From Cupriavidus lacunae (GTDB taxonomy: Bacteria; Pseudomonadota; Gammaproteobacteria; Burkholderiales; Burkholderiaceae): a DNA stretch of 64,000 bases. Numbering within the stretch: position 1 is the first letter of the stretch; the number at the start of each line of letters is the position of its first letter. The DNA lies in assembly GCF_003353055.1 (NCBI RefSeq), contig NZ_QKWJ01000032.1:1-64000 (forward strand). Reading direction: 5' to 3'. The notes beneath the pieces are model-generated. The model made no database searches, was not told where the DNA came from, and worked only from the letters and a program-made list of their open reading frames with translations. The translations under genes and the position numbers were made by a program. Of this stretch, positions 7,629 through 15,981 are shown piece by piece.

Positions 7629-9254
7629 ATGACCGCGCCCCCCAAGCAGCCGCCATTCGACCTGGCTTCGCTGCTGACGATCGACCCCAAGGCCGCACAG
7701 ATCCGGCTGGGCGATTCCCGCATGGTGCTGATGCACACTGAAGCATTGAGCTACCTGCGCAAAGAGATCCTGGATACGCTGGGACTGGAGCGCGGCAAAG
7801 GCCTGCTGATCCGCATGGGCTACGCGCAGGGCATGCGCGATGCCGAGATGGTCAAGCGCGAGCGCAAGGAAGAACTGGAGACCTCCCCCAACGATGCCTT
7901 CCTGCTGGGCCCGCAGCTTCACATGCTGGAAGGCGTGACGCGCGTCGACCCGGTGCGCCTGGAGATCGACCGCGACACTGGCCACTTCTACGGCGAGTTC
8001 CTGTGGCAGGACTCATGGGAAGGCGAGGCGCCCTACAACGAAGAACTCAGCCGCGAGGAAGGCGGCTGCTGGGTGCAGCTCGGCTATGCGTCAGGCTATA
8101 GCAGCACGTTCATGGACCGCCTGGTCATCTACAAGGAAACCGAATGCCAGCGCCGCCTCGACGCGCTGTGCCGCATCGTCGGCAAACCGGCCGAGGAATG
8201 GGCCGACCCCGACTACCTGAAATACTTCGAGCCCGATTCCGTCATCAGCGACCTGCTGACGCTGCAGCAGGAAGTCAGCACGCTGCGCGAGACACTGTGC
8301 GGCGCCAACCAGGGCAACCTGATCGGCCAGTCGCCCGCCTTCCGCGAGGCCTTCAGTCTGCTGTCCGCCGCGGCCGACAGCCACATCACCGTGCTGCTGA
8401 CCGGCGAAACTGGCGCCGGCAAGGAGATGTTTGCGCGCTGGCTGCATGACCATGGCCCGCGCAGCGAGCAGCCGTTTATCGCCGTGAACTGCGCGGCGAT
8501 TCCGCACGAGCTGATCGAGTCCGAGCTCTTCGGCGTGGAGAAAGGCGCCTACACCGGTGCCCAGCAGTCGCGCCCCGGGCGCTTCGAACGTGCGCACGGC
8601 GGCACGCTGTTCCTCGATGAAATCGGCGACCTGCCGCTGTCGGCACAGGTCAAGCTGCTGCGCGTGCTGCAGAACGCGGAAGTCGAGCGGCTGGGCGGCG
8701 TCGAGACGCGCAAGATCGATGTGCGGCTGATTGCAGCCACCAACGTCAACCTGGCGCAGGCGATCCGGCAGGGGCAGTTCCGCGCGGACCTGTTCTACCG
8801 TATCAGCACCTACCCTGTCGCCATTCCGGCCCTGCGCGAGCGCCGCGAGGACATTGCCGAGCTCGCCCAGGCCTTCATTCAGCGCTTCAACGCCCGCTAC
8901 CAGAAGCAGGTGCGTGGGCTGAGCCAACGCGCGCGCGATGCGTTGATGCAGTACCAGTGGCCCGGCAATATCCGCGAGCTGGAAAACATGGTCGAGCGCG
9001 GCGTGCTGCTCGCGCCAGCCGCAGGGTTGATTGACACATCCCACCTCTTTGCCAGCCAGCAGGCGGGGACGACGGAGACGCCGGAGGACGCCGACGCCCT
9101 GCTGCAGAAGCTGCTGGACCAGCAGGTGTCACTGCCGCAGATCGAATCAAGGCTGATGCAACTGGCCATCGACACGACGCGCGGCAACCTGTCGTCGGCG
9201 GCGCGGATGCTGGGAATCACGCGGCCTCAGCTGGCGTATCGGTTGAAGAAGTGA
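7629..9254 (+). CDS. dmpR: sigma-54-dependent phenol-responsive regulator, DmpR/PoxR type
   Basis: 541 residues from MTAPPKQPPF. The N-terminal half has the XylR-N aromatic-sensing domain and a V4R domain (GCWVQLGYASGY). A short linker leads to the AAA+ domain, with Walker A GETGAGKE near residue 258, GAYTGA (sigma-54 contact loop) near 305 and FLDEIGDLP. A C-terminal Fis-type helix-turn-helix (NLSSAARMLGITRPQL) ends the protein. It binds phenols directly, hexamerises and activates the divergent dmp promoter. The ATG at 7629 has GGAG six bases upstream; ATGs at 7623 and 7473 are alternatives. All catalytic motifs are intact. Confidence 0.93.
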   Translation: MTAPPKQPPFDLASLLTIDPKAAQIRLGDSRMVLMHTEALSYLRKEILDTLGLERGKGLLIRMGYAQGMRDAEMVKRERKEELETSPNDAFLLGPQLHMLEGVTRVDPVRLEIDRDTGHFYGEFLWQDSWEGEAPYNEELSREEGGCWVQLGYASGYSSTFMDRLVIYKETECQRRLDALCRIVGKPAEEWADPDYLKYFEPDSVISDLLTLQQEVSTLRETLCGANQGNLIGQSPAFREAFSLLSAAADSHITVLLTGETGAGKEMFARWLHDHGPRSEQPFIAVNCAAIPHELIESELFGVEKGAYTGAQQSRPGRFERAHGGTLFLDEIGDLPLSAQVKLLRVLQNAEVERLGGVETRKIDVRLIAATNVNLAQAIRQGQFRADLFYRISTYPVAIPALRERREDIAELAQAFIQRFNARYQKQVRGLSQRARDALMQYQWPGNIRELENMVERGVLLAPAAGLIDTSHLFASQQAGTTETPEDADALLQKLLDQQVSLPQIESRLMQLAIDTTRGNLSSAARMLGITRPQLAYRLKK

Positions 9255-9645
9255 CCGTCGATCCGGCTCACAGTCGACCGTAGAGGTCGCCGCATCAAGG
9301 CCAGCTCGCTGCTCAGCACCATCCACGACCTGCAGACCGAGGTCGACTCGCTGCGCCTGGAGATCATGCCAGACTCCGACCGCACGCGGCTGGTCGGCCA
9401 GTCCAACGCGTTCCGCGAGGCCTACACACTGCTGGAGACCGCGGCCCCCACTCGCGTCACCGTGCTGCTGACCGGCGAGACCGGCGTCGGCAATGAGCGT
9501 TTTGCGCCCGCGCTGCACAACCTGAGTCCGCGCGCCGCAAGGCCCTTCGTCGCCGTCAATTGTGCCGCGATCCCGCATGCGCTGATCGAATCCGAGCTGT
9601 TCGGCGCCGAGAAAGGTGCCTTCACCGGCTCGGCCGCGCCACTGG
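9255..9645 (+). pseudogene. fragment of a second sigma-54 activator
   Basis: Directly after dmpR the same strand encodes linker-like sequence ([16 protein letters not shown]) and the first half of an AAA+ domain. This includes [25 protein letters not shown] and GAFTGS, all paralogous to the matching part of dmpR but clearly diverged. The Walker A lysine is replaced by Asn. Homology stops just after the GAFTGS loop, where the reading frame runs into integrase-like sequence. There is no sensor domain and no HTH, so it cannot work as a regulator. It is probably the leftover of an ancient tandem duplication or of a neighbouring xylR/tbuT-like gene. Confidence 0.7.
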
Positions 9646-10045
9646 TGCGTGAAGCCCACTGGCCTGAGGGCGAGCCAGAACCAATCTTCCTGCCGGAAGC
9701 CGCCGACACGCGCCTGCAGGACTGGGCGCAGTCAACACCCGGCGATGACCTCGCGCAGTTGCGTAGCCGGGCCCTCGTGGCGCTGTTTCTCGGGACCGGA
9801 ATTACCGTCGCCGAGGGGCAATCGGCCGTGGTGGGCGATCTGCACCCGGAGACCGCACCGCCCTTCCTGCGCGTGCCCGCGCACGGCGCGCGCGGGACAC
9901 CCGTACCGTCCACATTACGCCGTTCGGCGTCCCCACCTCGCGGCATGGCAGGAACGCCGCGCCACCTTACCCATCGCCGGTGACCTCATCTTTTCATTGC
10001 AAACCAACGGTCAGTCGATGACCGTCAGGACCCTGGGCGTGATCA
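9646..10045 (+). pseudogene. tyrosine-recombinase (integrase) remnant, central part
   Basis: Across two frames the plus strand encodes [20 protein letters not shown] (the box I region of phage-type integrases), then [11 protein letters not shown], and in another frame [17 protein letters not shown] and NGQSMTVRTLGVI. At least two frameshifts lie between about 9890 and 9950. The C-terminal catalytic part is not on this strand: it appears inverted at 10011-10190. It is fused in frame to the sigma-54 activator fragment on its left. Confidence 0.55.
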
Positions 10046-10190
10046 GACCGAGCATCGCGCTGACGTCGTCGCGTGGGTGGCCAGCCAAAAGCGTGTTGCG
10101 CAGAATTCGCGGGCTCATGTCGGCGGCGGTGAAGAGTCGATGGCTTCCAGCGCGGCGCGCACGTTCTGCCGCCGCCAGCCTAGCCAGTCC
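10011..10190 (-). pseudogene. tyrosine-recombinase remnant, inverted C-terminal part
   Basis: The minus strand reads NVRAALEAID, then after a one-base shift FTAADMSPRILRNT, LLAGHPRDDVSAMLGL and a stop. This resembles the box II region of tyrosine recombinases (LRHT...LLAG...V..LLGH), with the usual LRHT His replaced by Asn. It would continue the protein encoded on the opposite strand just to the left, so the two parts are now head-to-head with a breakpoint near 10045. Identification is by eye from the box II pattern. Confidence 0.5.
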
Positions 10191-10299
10191 CTTGTTTTCC
10201 CGCCCTTGCGTGCGTGGCAGCATTTGCTATGCTTTGCCGGCAGCGCTGCACGCTGAAATCCAGCCTGCAGGCGCGCATATTCCAACCGGATCCAAGACT

Positions 10300-10731
10300 A
10301 TGGCCACAAAAGCAAAACCCGTAGCAAAGACTGCAACGAAGACCGCTGCAAAGAAGGCTGCACCGGCAAAAAAGGCCGCCCCGGCCAAAAAGGCTGCCGC
10401 GGCTGCGCCGGTCGCTAAGCCGCTGAAGGACACATTCAACAAGTCCAGTCTGCTGGCACACCTGATCGCCCAGACCGAGCTGGACAAGAAGACCGTTCAG
10501 ACGGTGCTCGCTCACCTCGAGAACACCATCGTGAGCGCAATTCACAAAAAGGGCGCCGGCGAGTTCACCCTACCCGGTCTGTTCAAGGTGGCAGCCATCC
10601 AGGTGCCGGCGACCAAAAAGCGCTTCGGCAAGAATCCGTTCACCGGTCAGGATCAATGGTTCGCGGCAAAGCCGGCCAGCGTGAAAGTCAAGGTGCGCCC
10701 GCTGAAAAAGCTGAAGGACGCCGCTCTGTAA
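10300..10731 (+). CDS. HU-family DNA-binding protein with Lys/Ala-rich N-terminal tail
   Basis: 143 residues. The first ~42 are a histone-H1-like tail of AAKKA/PAKK repeats. Residues 45-140 are an HU/IHF fold (KSSLLAHLIAQTELDKKTVQ ... GEFTLPGLFKV ... GKNPFTGQ). Such tailed HU proteins are common in Burkholderiales and Bordetella and probably compact DNA in the nucleoid. The longer upstream frame runs through the integrase remnant and is not coding. The start at 10300 has only a weak ribosome site. The gene is followed by a near-perfect terminator. Confidence 0.88.
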   Translation: MATKAKPVAKTATKTAAKKAAPAKKAAPAKKAAAAAPVAKPLKDTFNKSSLLAHLIAQTELDKKTVQTVLAHLENTIVSAIHKKGAGEFTLPGLFKVAAIQVPATKKRFGKNPFTGQDQWFAAKPASVKVKVRPLKKLKDAAL

Positions 10732-10761
10732 GCTGGCGGCGCTCCCGTCCGGACGAAAAAG

Positions 10762-10799
10762 AAATAGCCCTGGAATCCGTGAGGATTCCAGGGCTATTT
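10762..10799 (+). terminator. strong intrinsic terminator after the HU-like gene
   Basis: A perfect 17-bp stem (AAATAGCCCTGGAATCC and its complement) closes a GTGA loop. The left arm starts with AAA and the right arm ends in TTT, so it can act in both directions. It lies 31 bp after the HU stop codon. Confidence 0.85.
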
Positions 10800-10861
10800 G
10801 CACGAAAGGTTGAGTCAAAAGAGCGCGGGTTGCGTCACGGCCGACTGCCTCCAGCCAGCCT

Positions 10862-11545
10862 GTGCAGTCGCAGGACGAACGCCAAAGCCCACAGAACGTT
10901 TGCACAGCGCATCGATACCCACAAACGGAGCGGCAGGAATACTCTGCGTTAAAGGGTTTTTTCAGGCAGTACGAGATCATCTATGTGGTAGCCGATGAAC
11001 ATGACGTGGTGGCCTTGCGCACCAAGGCCAATGTAACGGGAGCGCTGCTCAAACCCAGATTCAAGATCCGCAACGTAGTGCTCATGTCGCCAGACCTGGA
11101 CTTCGACGTGGCAGCAGCCAAGATATTCAGCATCTTCTACGACCCCGACATCCCATACGGGAAGGCGCCGGATCCCTGGGTCGTCTTCCCAACTTCCAAA
11201 TTTCGTCTCACCGTTTACACCTCGACCGGCGACAAGGCGCTCGGCGTGGGCGAGTATTTGATGGGCAGCCTGCGCCGGCTCGGCCGTTTAGATGAGACTC
11301 AGCTCGGCAAGGAACAGATCGCTGCCTCTCCCCCACTCGCGGGCTTCGCCGCCATTGTCCAGATCACCAACAGAGCCGGTTTCATCGGCCACAGCCATTT
11401 CCTCTCCGATCCAGCGGTGAGTTCAGACTTGGTTGCGGTCGTTCGCTACGGGCCCGGGCCTTGCGACCCGGGCCGGCCGCTCGAGGAAATCTCGAGGCCT
11501 TACTGGAAGATTCCGCCGCCGCGCGCCGAGGCCGAGTATGTGTGA
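10862..11545 (+). CDS. alpha/beta-hydrolase (DUF900-like) C-terminal half, probably truncated
   Basis: 227 residues. From about residue 70 onward (IRNVVLMSPDLDFDVA ... FRLTVYTSTGDKALG ... GFIGHSHFLSDPAVSSDL) it matches the C-terminal half of DUF900-type alpha/beta hydrolases, including the GHS...F element near the catalytic His. The N-terminal half with the nucleophile elbow (GHSMG) is missing. Instead the first 60 residues (EIIYVVADEHDVVALRT) look like another protein, loosely like a DUF4105 segment. It is probably a chimeric relic and inactive as a hydrolase. The true start is unclear. Confidence 0.5.
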   Translation: MQSQDERQSPQNVCTAHRYPQTERQEYSALKGFFRQYEIIYVVADEHDVVALRTKANVTGALLKPRFKIRNVVLMSPDLDFDVAAAKIFSIFYDPDIPYGKAPDPWVVFPTSKFRLTVYTSTGDKALGVGEYLMGSLRRLGRLDETQLGKEQIAASPPLAGFAAIVQITNRAGFIGHSHFLSDPAVSSDLVAVVRYGPGPCDPGRPLEEISRPYWKIPPPRAEAEYV

Positions 11546-11818
11546 AGGCGTAGCTCAGGCCGCCTCGCAGCAGCAACAGGCCTTCGCAAAGGCACGCGCC
11601 GCCTGCCTTGAGGGACGGAGTACACCGTCAAATGAAGTCGGAGGTGGCGTCACTCCCGTTGTGTAGCAAGCCGAAGGGACATGCTTTTGGGCTATTTCGC
11701 CTGTGTCCAGCAGATAAGAGTGAACCGCACCGGCATGCGATGCGATAGGGGTTCGGCACTGAGCATGATCGCGCTGCGGTGTTCCACACCACAGCGCGAC
11801 AAAGGGGTGGCCGCTATT

Positions 11819-12145
11819 TTAGTATTTAGACTTCGCCCCATCCGTGTAGGGATCTGCCTTGCCGGCCTTGGCGCCATCCGTGTAAGGGTCGGGCTTGCCA
11901 GCCTTGGCGCCGTCCGTGTACGGATCGGCCTTGCCTTGCGTGGGATTCAGGTTCGATTGTGTGGGTTGCTTGGCTCCGTCGGTGTACGGGTCGAACTTGC
12001 CGGATTTCGCACCATCCGTGTAGGGATCAGCCTTACTGGCCTTGGCGCCATCAGTGTACGGGTCGGCCTTCTTCTGCTGGCCATAGCTCAGACCTGAAAC
12101 CGTTGCAGCGGCGACAAGTAACGTCATCGTGAGTACTCTGCGCAT
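11819..12145 (-). CDS. secreted DPYTDGAK-repeat protein
   Basis: 108 residues. A signal peptide (MRRVLTMTLLVAAATVSGLSYG) precedes six copies of DPYTDGAK separated by 3-4 residues (mostly KAGKA or KASKA). One longer spacer (QPTQSNLNPTQG) falls after the third copy. No domain is known to me for this repeat. The protein is short, hydrophilic, charge-balanced and likely disordered in the periplasm. Asp, Tyr and Thr recur at fixed spacing, which would allow metal or saccharide binding, but that is speculation. The repeats are also visible as DNA-level repeats of about 33 bp. Confidence 0.75.
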   Translation of the reverse strand: MRRVLTMTLLVAAATVSGLSYGQQKKADPYTDGAKASKADPYTDGAKSGKFDPYTDGAKQPTQSNLNPTQGKADPYTDGAKAGKPDPYTDGAKAGKADPYTDGAKSKY

Positions 12146-12448
12146 GAAATGCTCCAGTGGTGAACAAGTGGGTGGCTGCGATTCCCCGGAGATTTGATAG
12201 GCTCTGGCTGGCTAAAAGCAGTTACCAGCTGCGTCGACACAAAGGCTCCGGCAAGCACCCAAAACGCCCGCGGGCACGCAGCTGGATGCATTGCGGAATT
12301 CCTGAGCCGCCCTTACTTATCCTACGCGCATTACTCGCCGCCGGAGCGCACTTGGCCGTCAACAATGCGCTTCATGTGCTTGATTGCATCCTTCAGGAGG
12401 AGTAACTGTCGGCAGAGACATTTTCCGCCAATCGCACTGGGCAGGGCT
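12146..12448. other. region without a supported gene
   Basis: Short open frames exist on both strands but none has a recognisable domain or a convincing ribosome site. It separates the repeat protein from a decayed HTH gene. Confidence 0.5.
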
Positions 12449-12643
12449 TCACCATACCGGTTGCCACCGGCGCCGGCTACCGCGCTTGGACAGCATGCCA
12501 ATGGAGACCCCGCAATGCCTCGCGGCTTGGTCAATGGGTATCCCTTCCCCTGCTCGGGTGGCTCGAATGCGGTCGCCCAGTTGGTGAATGGTGCGAATAG
12601 TCGCGCGCGAAGGAGGCGTCGGATCAGGTAGTGGTCGCGGCAT
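12449..12643 (-). pseudogene. XRE-family HTH regulator fragment
   Basis: 64 codons. HQLGDRIRATRAGEGIPIDQ continues into AARHCGVSIGMLSK, a clear Xre/HipB-type helix-turn-helix. After MLSK the frame turns into Arg/Trp-rich sequence and stops, where homologues continue with the rest of the recognition helix and the dimer part. A frameshift or a join to foreign DNA is likely at about 12490. No partner toxin (HipA-like) is seen. Confidence 0.45.
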
Positions 12644-12818
12644 GGAGGCCTATCTTGTGAAGAAGGGAAGTCAGCGTGGAGGCTGCTCGCAAGGTTATTT
12701 CATTATCGTGAAATTATACGCCTCAATGCTGATGGCTGCCTCTATCCCAAGAGGGGAACGATCTCCTACCAGCTCGCATTAGTGCGGTTGCAGGTCAAAC
12801 TTGGCGATTAATTGCATT

Positions 12819-13136
12819 TTAAACTCGACATATCCGCTGCTGCGCGGCAGCCACGCAGCTGCCGCCGCAAACGGCCCCGCGCAGGTCCGGCGCGCTATGG
12901 CTGTGGCCGTGTCCGGCAGGCTGCGCGGCCTGAGGTGAATCGCCGCGGGCGGACATTGCAATCAGCACGCCAACCAGGGCCAGCAGCGCACCCACGGCCA
13001 CCGGGAAGAAGCCGGGGCCCATGTGGCTTAGCGTCCCGGTGTGGTACTGAAGGCCGGCTGCCACCGCAGCCAGGCCTACCAGCGTCATCAATGCGCCCCC
13101 GTAATAGTCCTTCCTAAAACGATGCGAGGTATTCAT
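12819..13136 (-). pseudogene. tripartite tricarboxylate transporter small subunit (TctB) remnant
   Basis: From MNTSHRFRKDYYGG two membrane helices typical of TctB are visible (LMTLVGLAAVAAGLQY; GPGFFPVAVGALLALVGVL). After about residue 80 (PDLRGA) the sequence becomes Cys/Arg rich and stops after 105 codons. TctB proteins are about 150-160 residues with four helices, so the second half is lost, apparently by frameshift. No tctA or tctC lies beside it. Confidence 0.6.
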
Positions 13137-13381
13137 GCTGCGCCCCTCCCGCCGTTGTGCCGCGTGGGGTGCGATTTGACACTGCCTGCCTCGGGGCAGC
13201 GCTCTTTGGCACGTCGTCTGATCATGGATTGGTCTCCTCCGTTCTATGAGAACGCCGATGACCATGCGCCCTTCGATCAGGGCGGTGGCGCAACGGGTGA
13301 GGGGACTCTAAAGTCGGCCGCTTCCAACCGGCTTTCAGTCGGCTTGCGGCAAGCTTTCTGAATATTTCACGATGTGATGTA

Positions 13382-14104
13382 ATGGATCCAGAACCACGTA
13401 ATCCTGGTGAAATCCCTAGGGAGAATCCGTTACTTGCTACCGCTTTCTCGCAGCCGCTTGCTTGCTTCGTCTGGAAGAGGCCAGCGGCTCAATGGCCGTC
13501 GCGGTGGCGCAGTTGCTGCCAGTTCATCCGGCGGCTTGTCGCAGTGGAAGAATTGGCGACCATCGCCCCCTATGGAGCCCCTGAGTTTGTCATGACTTTC
13601 GCTCCGGACCGGGTTGTGATCATGAACAGCCAGGGCGAGACCATCGCGGGGCGCGACAATCCCAGGTCAGCGTTTGACGGGCACGGCGTGGACACCCCCT
13701 GGGATCCACTGGATCGGGCCTATTTCAGTGGCTATGCCCTGTGGACCTATCTGTCGACGCCATTCTTGCTTGCCATGCCAGGGGTTGCCGTACAAGAGGT
13801 AGCACCTTGGTACGAGTCCGGTGAAGTCTGGCGGGTTCTGCGCGCAACGTTTCCCCCGGCTATCGCCACCCACAGTGCTGTTCAGGATTTCTACTTCGGG
13901 CCTGATTTCTTGCTGCGCCGCCACGACTATCAGGTGGACGTGTCCGGTGGCTTGGCGGCGGCTCAATATGTTCATGACTTCATTGAAATGCAGGGCATCC
14001 ACTTTCCAAGTCGCAGGCGGGCACACCCACGTGGTGCTGACATGAGACCGGATCGCAGTCGCACTTTGGTCTGGATTGATCTGTGCGATTTCGAGTTGCG
14101 CTAA
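13382..14104 (+). CDS. conserved hypothetical protein, N-terminus probably frameshifted
   Basis: 240 residues. Residues from about 60 onward (APEFVMTFAPDRVVIMNSQG ... AYFSGYALWTYLSTPFLL ... HSAVQDFYFGPDFLLRRHDY ... YVHDFIEMQGIHFPSRRR) resemble a widespread Burkholderiales family of about 240 residues with no assigned function. The first ~55 residues are Arg/Trp rich and unlike the family. A parallel frame (ending QWKNW) looks closer to the expected N-terminus, so a frameshift near 13560 is likely. No membrane segment or catalytic signature is evident. Confidence 0.5.
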   Translation: MDPEPRNPGEIPRENPLLATAFSQPLACFVWKRPAAQWPSRWRSCCQFIRRLVAVEELATIAPYGAPEFVMTFAPDRVVIMNSQGETIAGRDNPRSAFDGHGVDTPWDPLDRAYFSGYALWTYLSTPFLLAMPGVAVQEVAPWYESGEVWRVLRATFPPAIATHSAVQDFYFGPDFLLRRHDYQVDVSGGLAAAQYVHDFIEMQGIHFPSRRRAHPRGADMRPDRSRTLVWIDLCDFELR

Positions 14105-14344
14105 GCAAACGGCTGCCGACGGAACGCGACAGGGAACAACGACCATCTATTCATCCTTGCCGAGCCAAGGACGTTTCGGGGGAGCGTCCTTTGGAGCCGC
14201 CCAGTGCCGTTATGGCTGTCAGTTACAAACATCCGCTCCAGCGCTCGACTCGGTCATTTGGCCTCCGAAGATTGGGTGGACGAACTTGCCGGATACCGCC
14301 GTTGCGTTTCCCGCCCACTCGGACAAGCATCGGGGTGTTTCAGC
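14105..14344. other. region without a supported gene
   Basis: No recognisable coding sequence. It may contain badly decayed 3' sequence of the adjacent luciferase-like remnant, but I cannot follow the homology. Confidence 0.4.
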
Positions 14345-14580
14345 GAGCGGCGCTCGGATGAACGTGACGCAGCAACGCGAAAGGAGGCGACAAGGCACGA
14401 TAATCCTCGGTAACGGCCTCGACCGAGGCATGCCATTGCCGGATCAGCTCGACCTGGATGTCGACGCGGCGCGGATAGGTGATCCAGCCGTCGGCCTTGC
14501 GGGCAATCCAGTCCACCGACTGCTGGCTGTTGCCGGTCACGATCCACGGCAAGCGTGCCGCCACGGGCTTCGGCCTGACG
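14345..14580 (-). pseudogene. luciferase-like monooxygenase, C-terminal fragment
   Basis: The minus strand encodes AARLPWIVTGNSQQSVDWIA, then KADGWITYPR and ELIRQWHASVEAV. This is the C-terminal region of flavin-dependent LLM-class oxidoreductases (VTG.S.QS.DWIA...DGWI.YPR). Upstream and downstream of this stretch the frame is unrelated. The N-terminal part of the same family is found about 0.9 kb away on the opposite strand. Confidence 0.6.
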
Positions 14581-14677
14581 GTCAACCAGGCGGTGGCGGA
14601 CCGGCTAGCGGGCAAGGCGTCGGAAATTTCCGCGCTGCCCGAACTGGCTGCGCAGCATTCGATCCTGTCGCTGGCGC

Positions 14678-15409
14678 GTGCCGACATGCCTGGTGTGGCG
14701 TCGCGCATGCGGCCATTCCCTGGGCAATATCGGCACGATGCCGGCGCGGGACCTGCCTGATTCGCACAACTGCGCGGACTTCGGGCAGTATCTGGTCGGC
14801 GCGCCCCACCGCTTTGCACTGACCAGCGACGAGCTGCAGCTGGCCAAGACCGATGGCCACATGGACACCAACTCGGTTCGCGAGGGCTGCATCCTGATCA
14901 GCCCGGTCAAGGTGCCGGGCGCCGGCGTGTACTTGGGCGACATGCATGCCCAGCAGGGCAATGGCGAGATCGCCGGCCATGCGACCGATGTATCCGGCGA
15001 GACGGAGCTGACTGTCGAGGTCATCAAGGACCTTACGATCGACGGACCGATCCTGCTACAGAATGTGGAAGACCTGCCCCCGCTGGCCCGCCCGCTGTCC
15101 GCCGCCGAGCGGAAGAAGGCTCGGGAGCTTGGCGCGCGCTGGGGCCAGCTGGAAATCGAGGAATCCGGACCCGTGACATTCCTCGGCAGCGGCGTCGATC
15201 TCAACGCGGCAACGAAGAACGGGCTGCAGCGCGCGGCTGACGTGACCGGGCTGCCGTACGACGAGGTGCTCAATCGCGCGACGATCACCGGTTCCATCGA
15301 CATCAGCAGGCTGCCCGGCACCGTCCGCGTCACCTTCCTGTGCCCGCTGGCCGTGCTCGACCGCATGGGGATCGGCAAGCTGGTGCGGGAGAAGTACCAG
15401 CTAGACTGA
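14678..15409 (+). pseudogene. acetamidase/formamidase, N-terminally truncated
   Basis: About 235 residues of FmdA/AmdA homology: CGHSLGNIGTMPARDLPDSH, then TDGHMDTNSVREGC, GDMHAQQGNGEIAGHATDVS and a normal C-terminus. These enzymes hydrolyse formamide or short amides to ammonia and the acid and carry metal-binding His/Asp residues in these motifs. The family is about 300-400 residues and the N-terminal 70 or more are absent, replaced by sequence from the LLM remnant. The first ATG (14678) precedes the join by only a dozen codons. It is unlikely to be active. Confidence 0.65.
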
Positions 15410-15419
15410 CCATGGATGG

Positions 15420-15600
15420 CGCGGGCCTGGGGTCGCCCGCGCCATCGTGCTGCCGCTGCGGCATCCCCTGCACACCGCGAAGGCCGCGGCCAGCGTTGAC
15501 CAGTTGACGGGAGGCCGGCTGGTGCTGGGCATCGCGTCCGGAGACGCGCCATCGAATTCCCTGCGTTCGGTATCGAGCATGAAGCGCGCGGCGCCGCTTC
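15420..15600 (+). pseudogene. luciferase-like monooxygenase, N-terminal fragment
   Basis: The plus strand reads AIVLPLRHPLHTAKAAASVD followed by QLTGGRLVLGIASGDAP, the flavin-barrel strand region of LLM-class oxidoreductases. After DAP the frame shifts; the alternative frame gives EFPAFGIEHEAR, as expected next in the family. Homology then stops against a coiled-coil remnant on the other strand. It belongs to the same family as the inverted C-terminal fragment at 14345-14580. Confidence 0.6.
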
Positions 15601-15760
15601 GCCCCGCTCGGCCCGGCGCTGCGCCGCCGCGAGGTCCGCCTGCACGGGGTCGAGGTCGGTCGCCGCCTTGCGCTGCGCTGCTCGGCCACCGCGAGCCGAT
15701 CGGCCAGCGCGGCGGCCTGCGCTTCCAGCTTAGCGCGGCCCTCCGCCAAAGCCATGCGCG
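15590..15760 (-). pseudogene. Ala/Glu-rich coiled-coil (KfrA-like) fragment
   Basis: The minus strand encodes ALAEGRAKLEAQAAALADRL and AVAEQR, then after a frameshift VQADLAAAQRRAERGEAA. This is heptad-like coiled coil of the kind found in the KfrA plasmid-maintenance family and in phasin-like proteins. Only about 50 codons survive. It hints at a plasmid ancestor but is not diagnostic. Confidence 0.35.
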
Positions 15761-15916
15761 CATTGTAGGTGCCTTATTGGACTCTCATTAGCAGTCCAGT
15801 CGTCAGCCCCCGCTTTGGCGCGGTCTCCCAAATGGGCGAAAGTCATGCCGAACTCCGCACTCCCCCACGCAAGACTCCGACTCGGGTTGACCCTGATCAA
15901 ATCTTCTTGTCAGCTT

Positions 15917-15931
15917 AACTAGATATCTAAT
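15917..15931. promoter_or_regulatory. phthalate-regulon operator, copy 1 (upstream of ophA2)
   Basis: AACTAGATATCTAAT on the plus strand (ATTAGA-TA-TCTAGT on the minus strand). The half-sites are identical to those of the two palindromes between ophD and ophA1. It lies 50 bp before the ophA2 start. It is probably the binding site of the local MarR-type regulator. Confidence 0.65.
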
Positions 15932-15981
15932 AGAATTGACCAACACCAGTTGAAGAAGGCTATGACCGCCTGGAGACAAAT

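Noticed and set aside
7290-7985. Long N-terminal extension of dmpK
   Set aside because: It would cross the sigma-54 promoter and the 5' part of divergent dmpR; DmpK proteins start at MTMPIV-like sequence.
8091-9044. 317-codon frame opposite dmpR
   Set aside because: Antisense shadow of the AAA+ domain.
10932-11050. DUF4105 (Lnb-like) identity for the N-terminus of the hydrolase-like gene at 10862
   Set aside because: Only a short stretch (YVVADEHDVVALRT) is suggestive; too little to claim.
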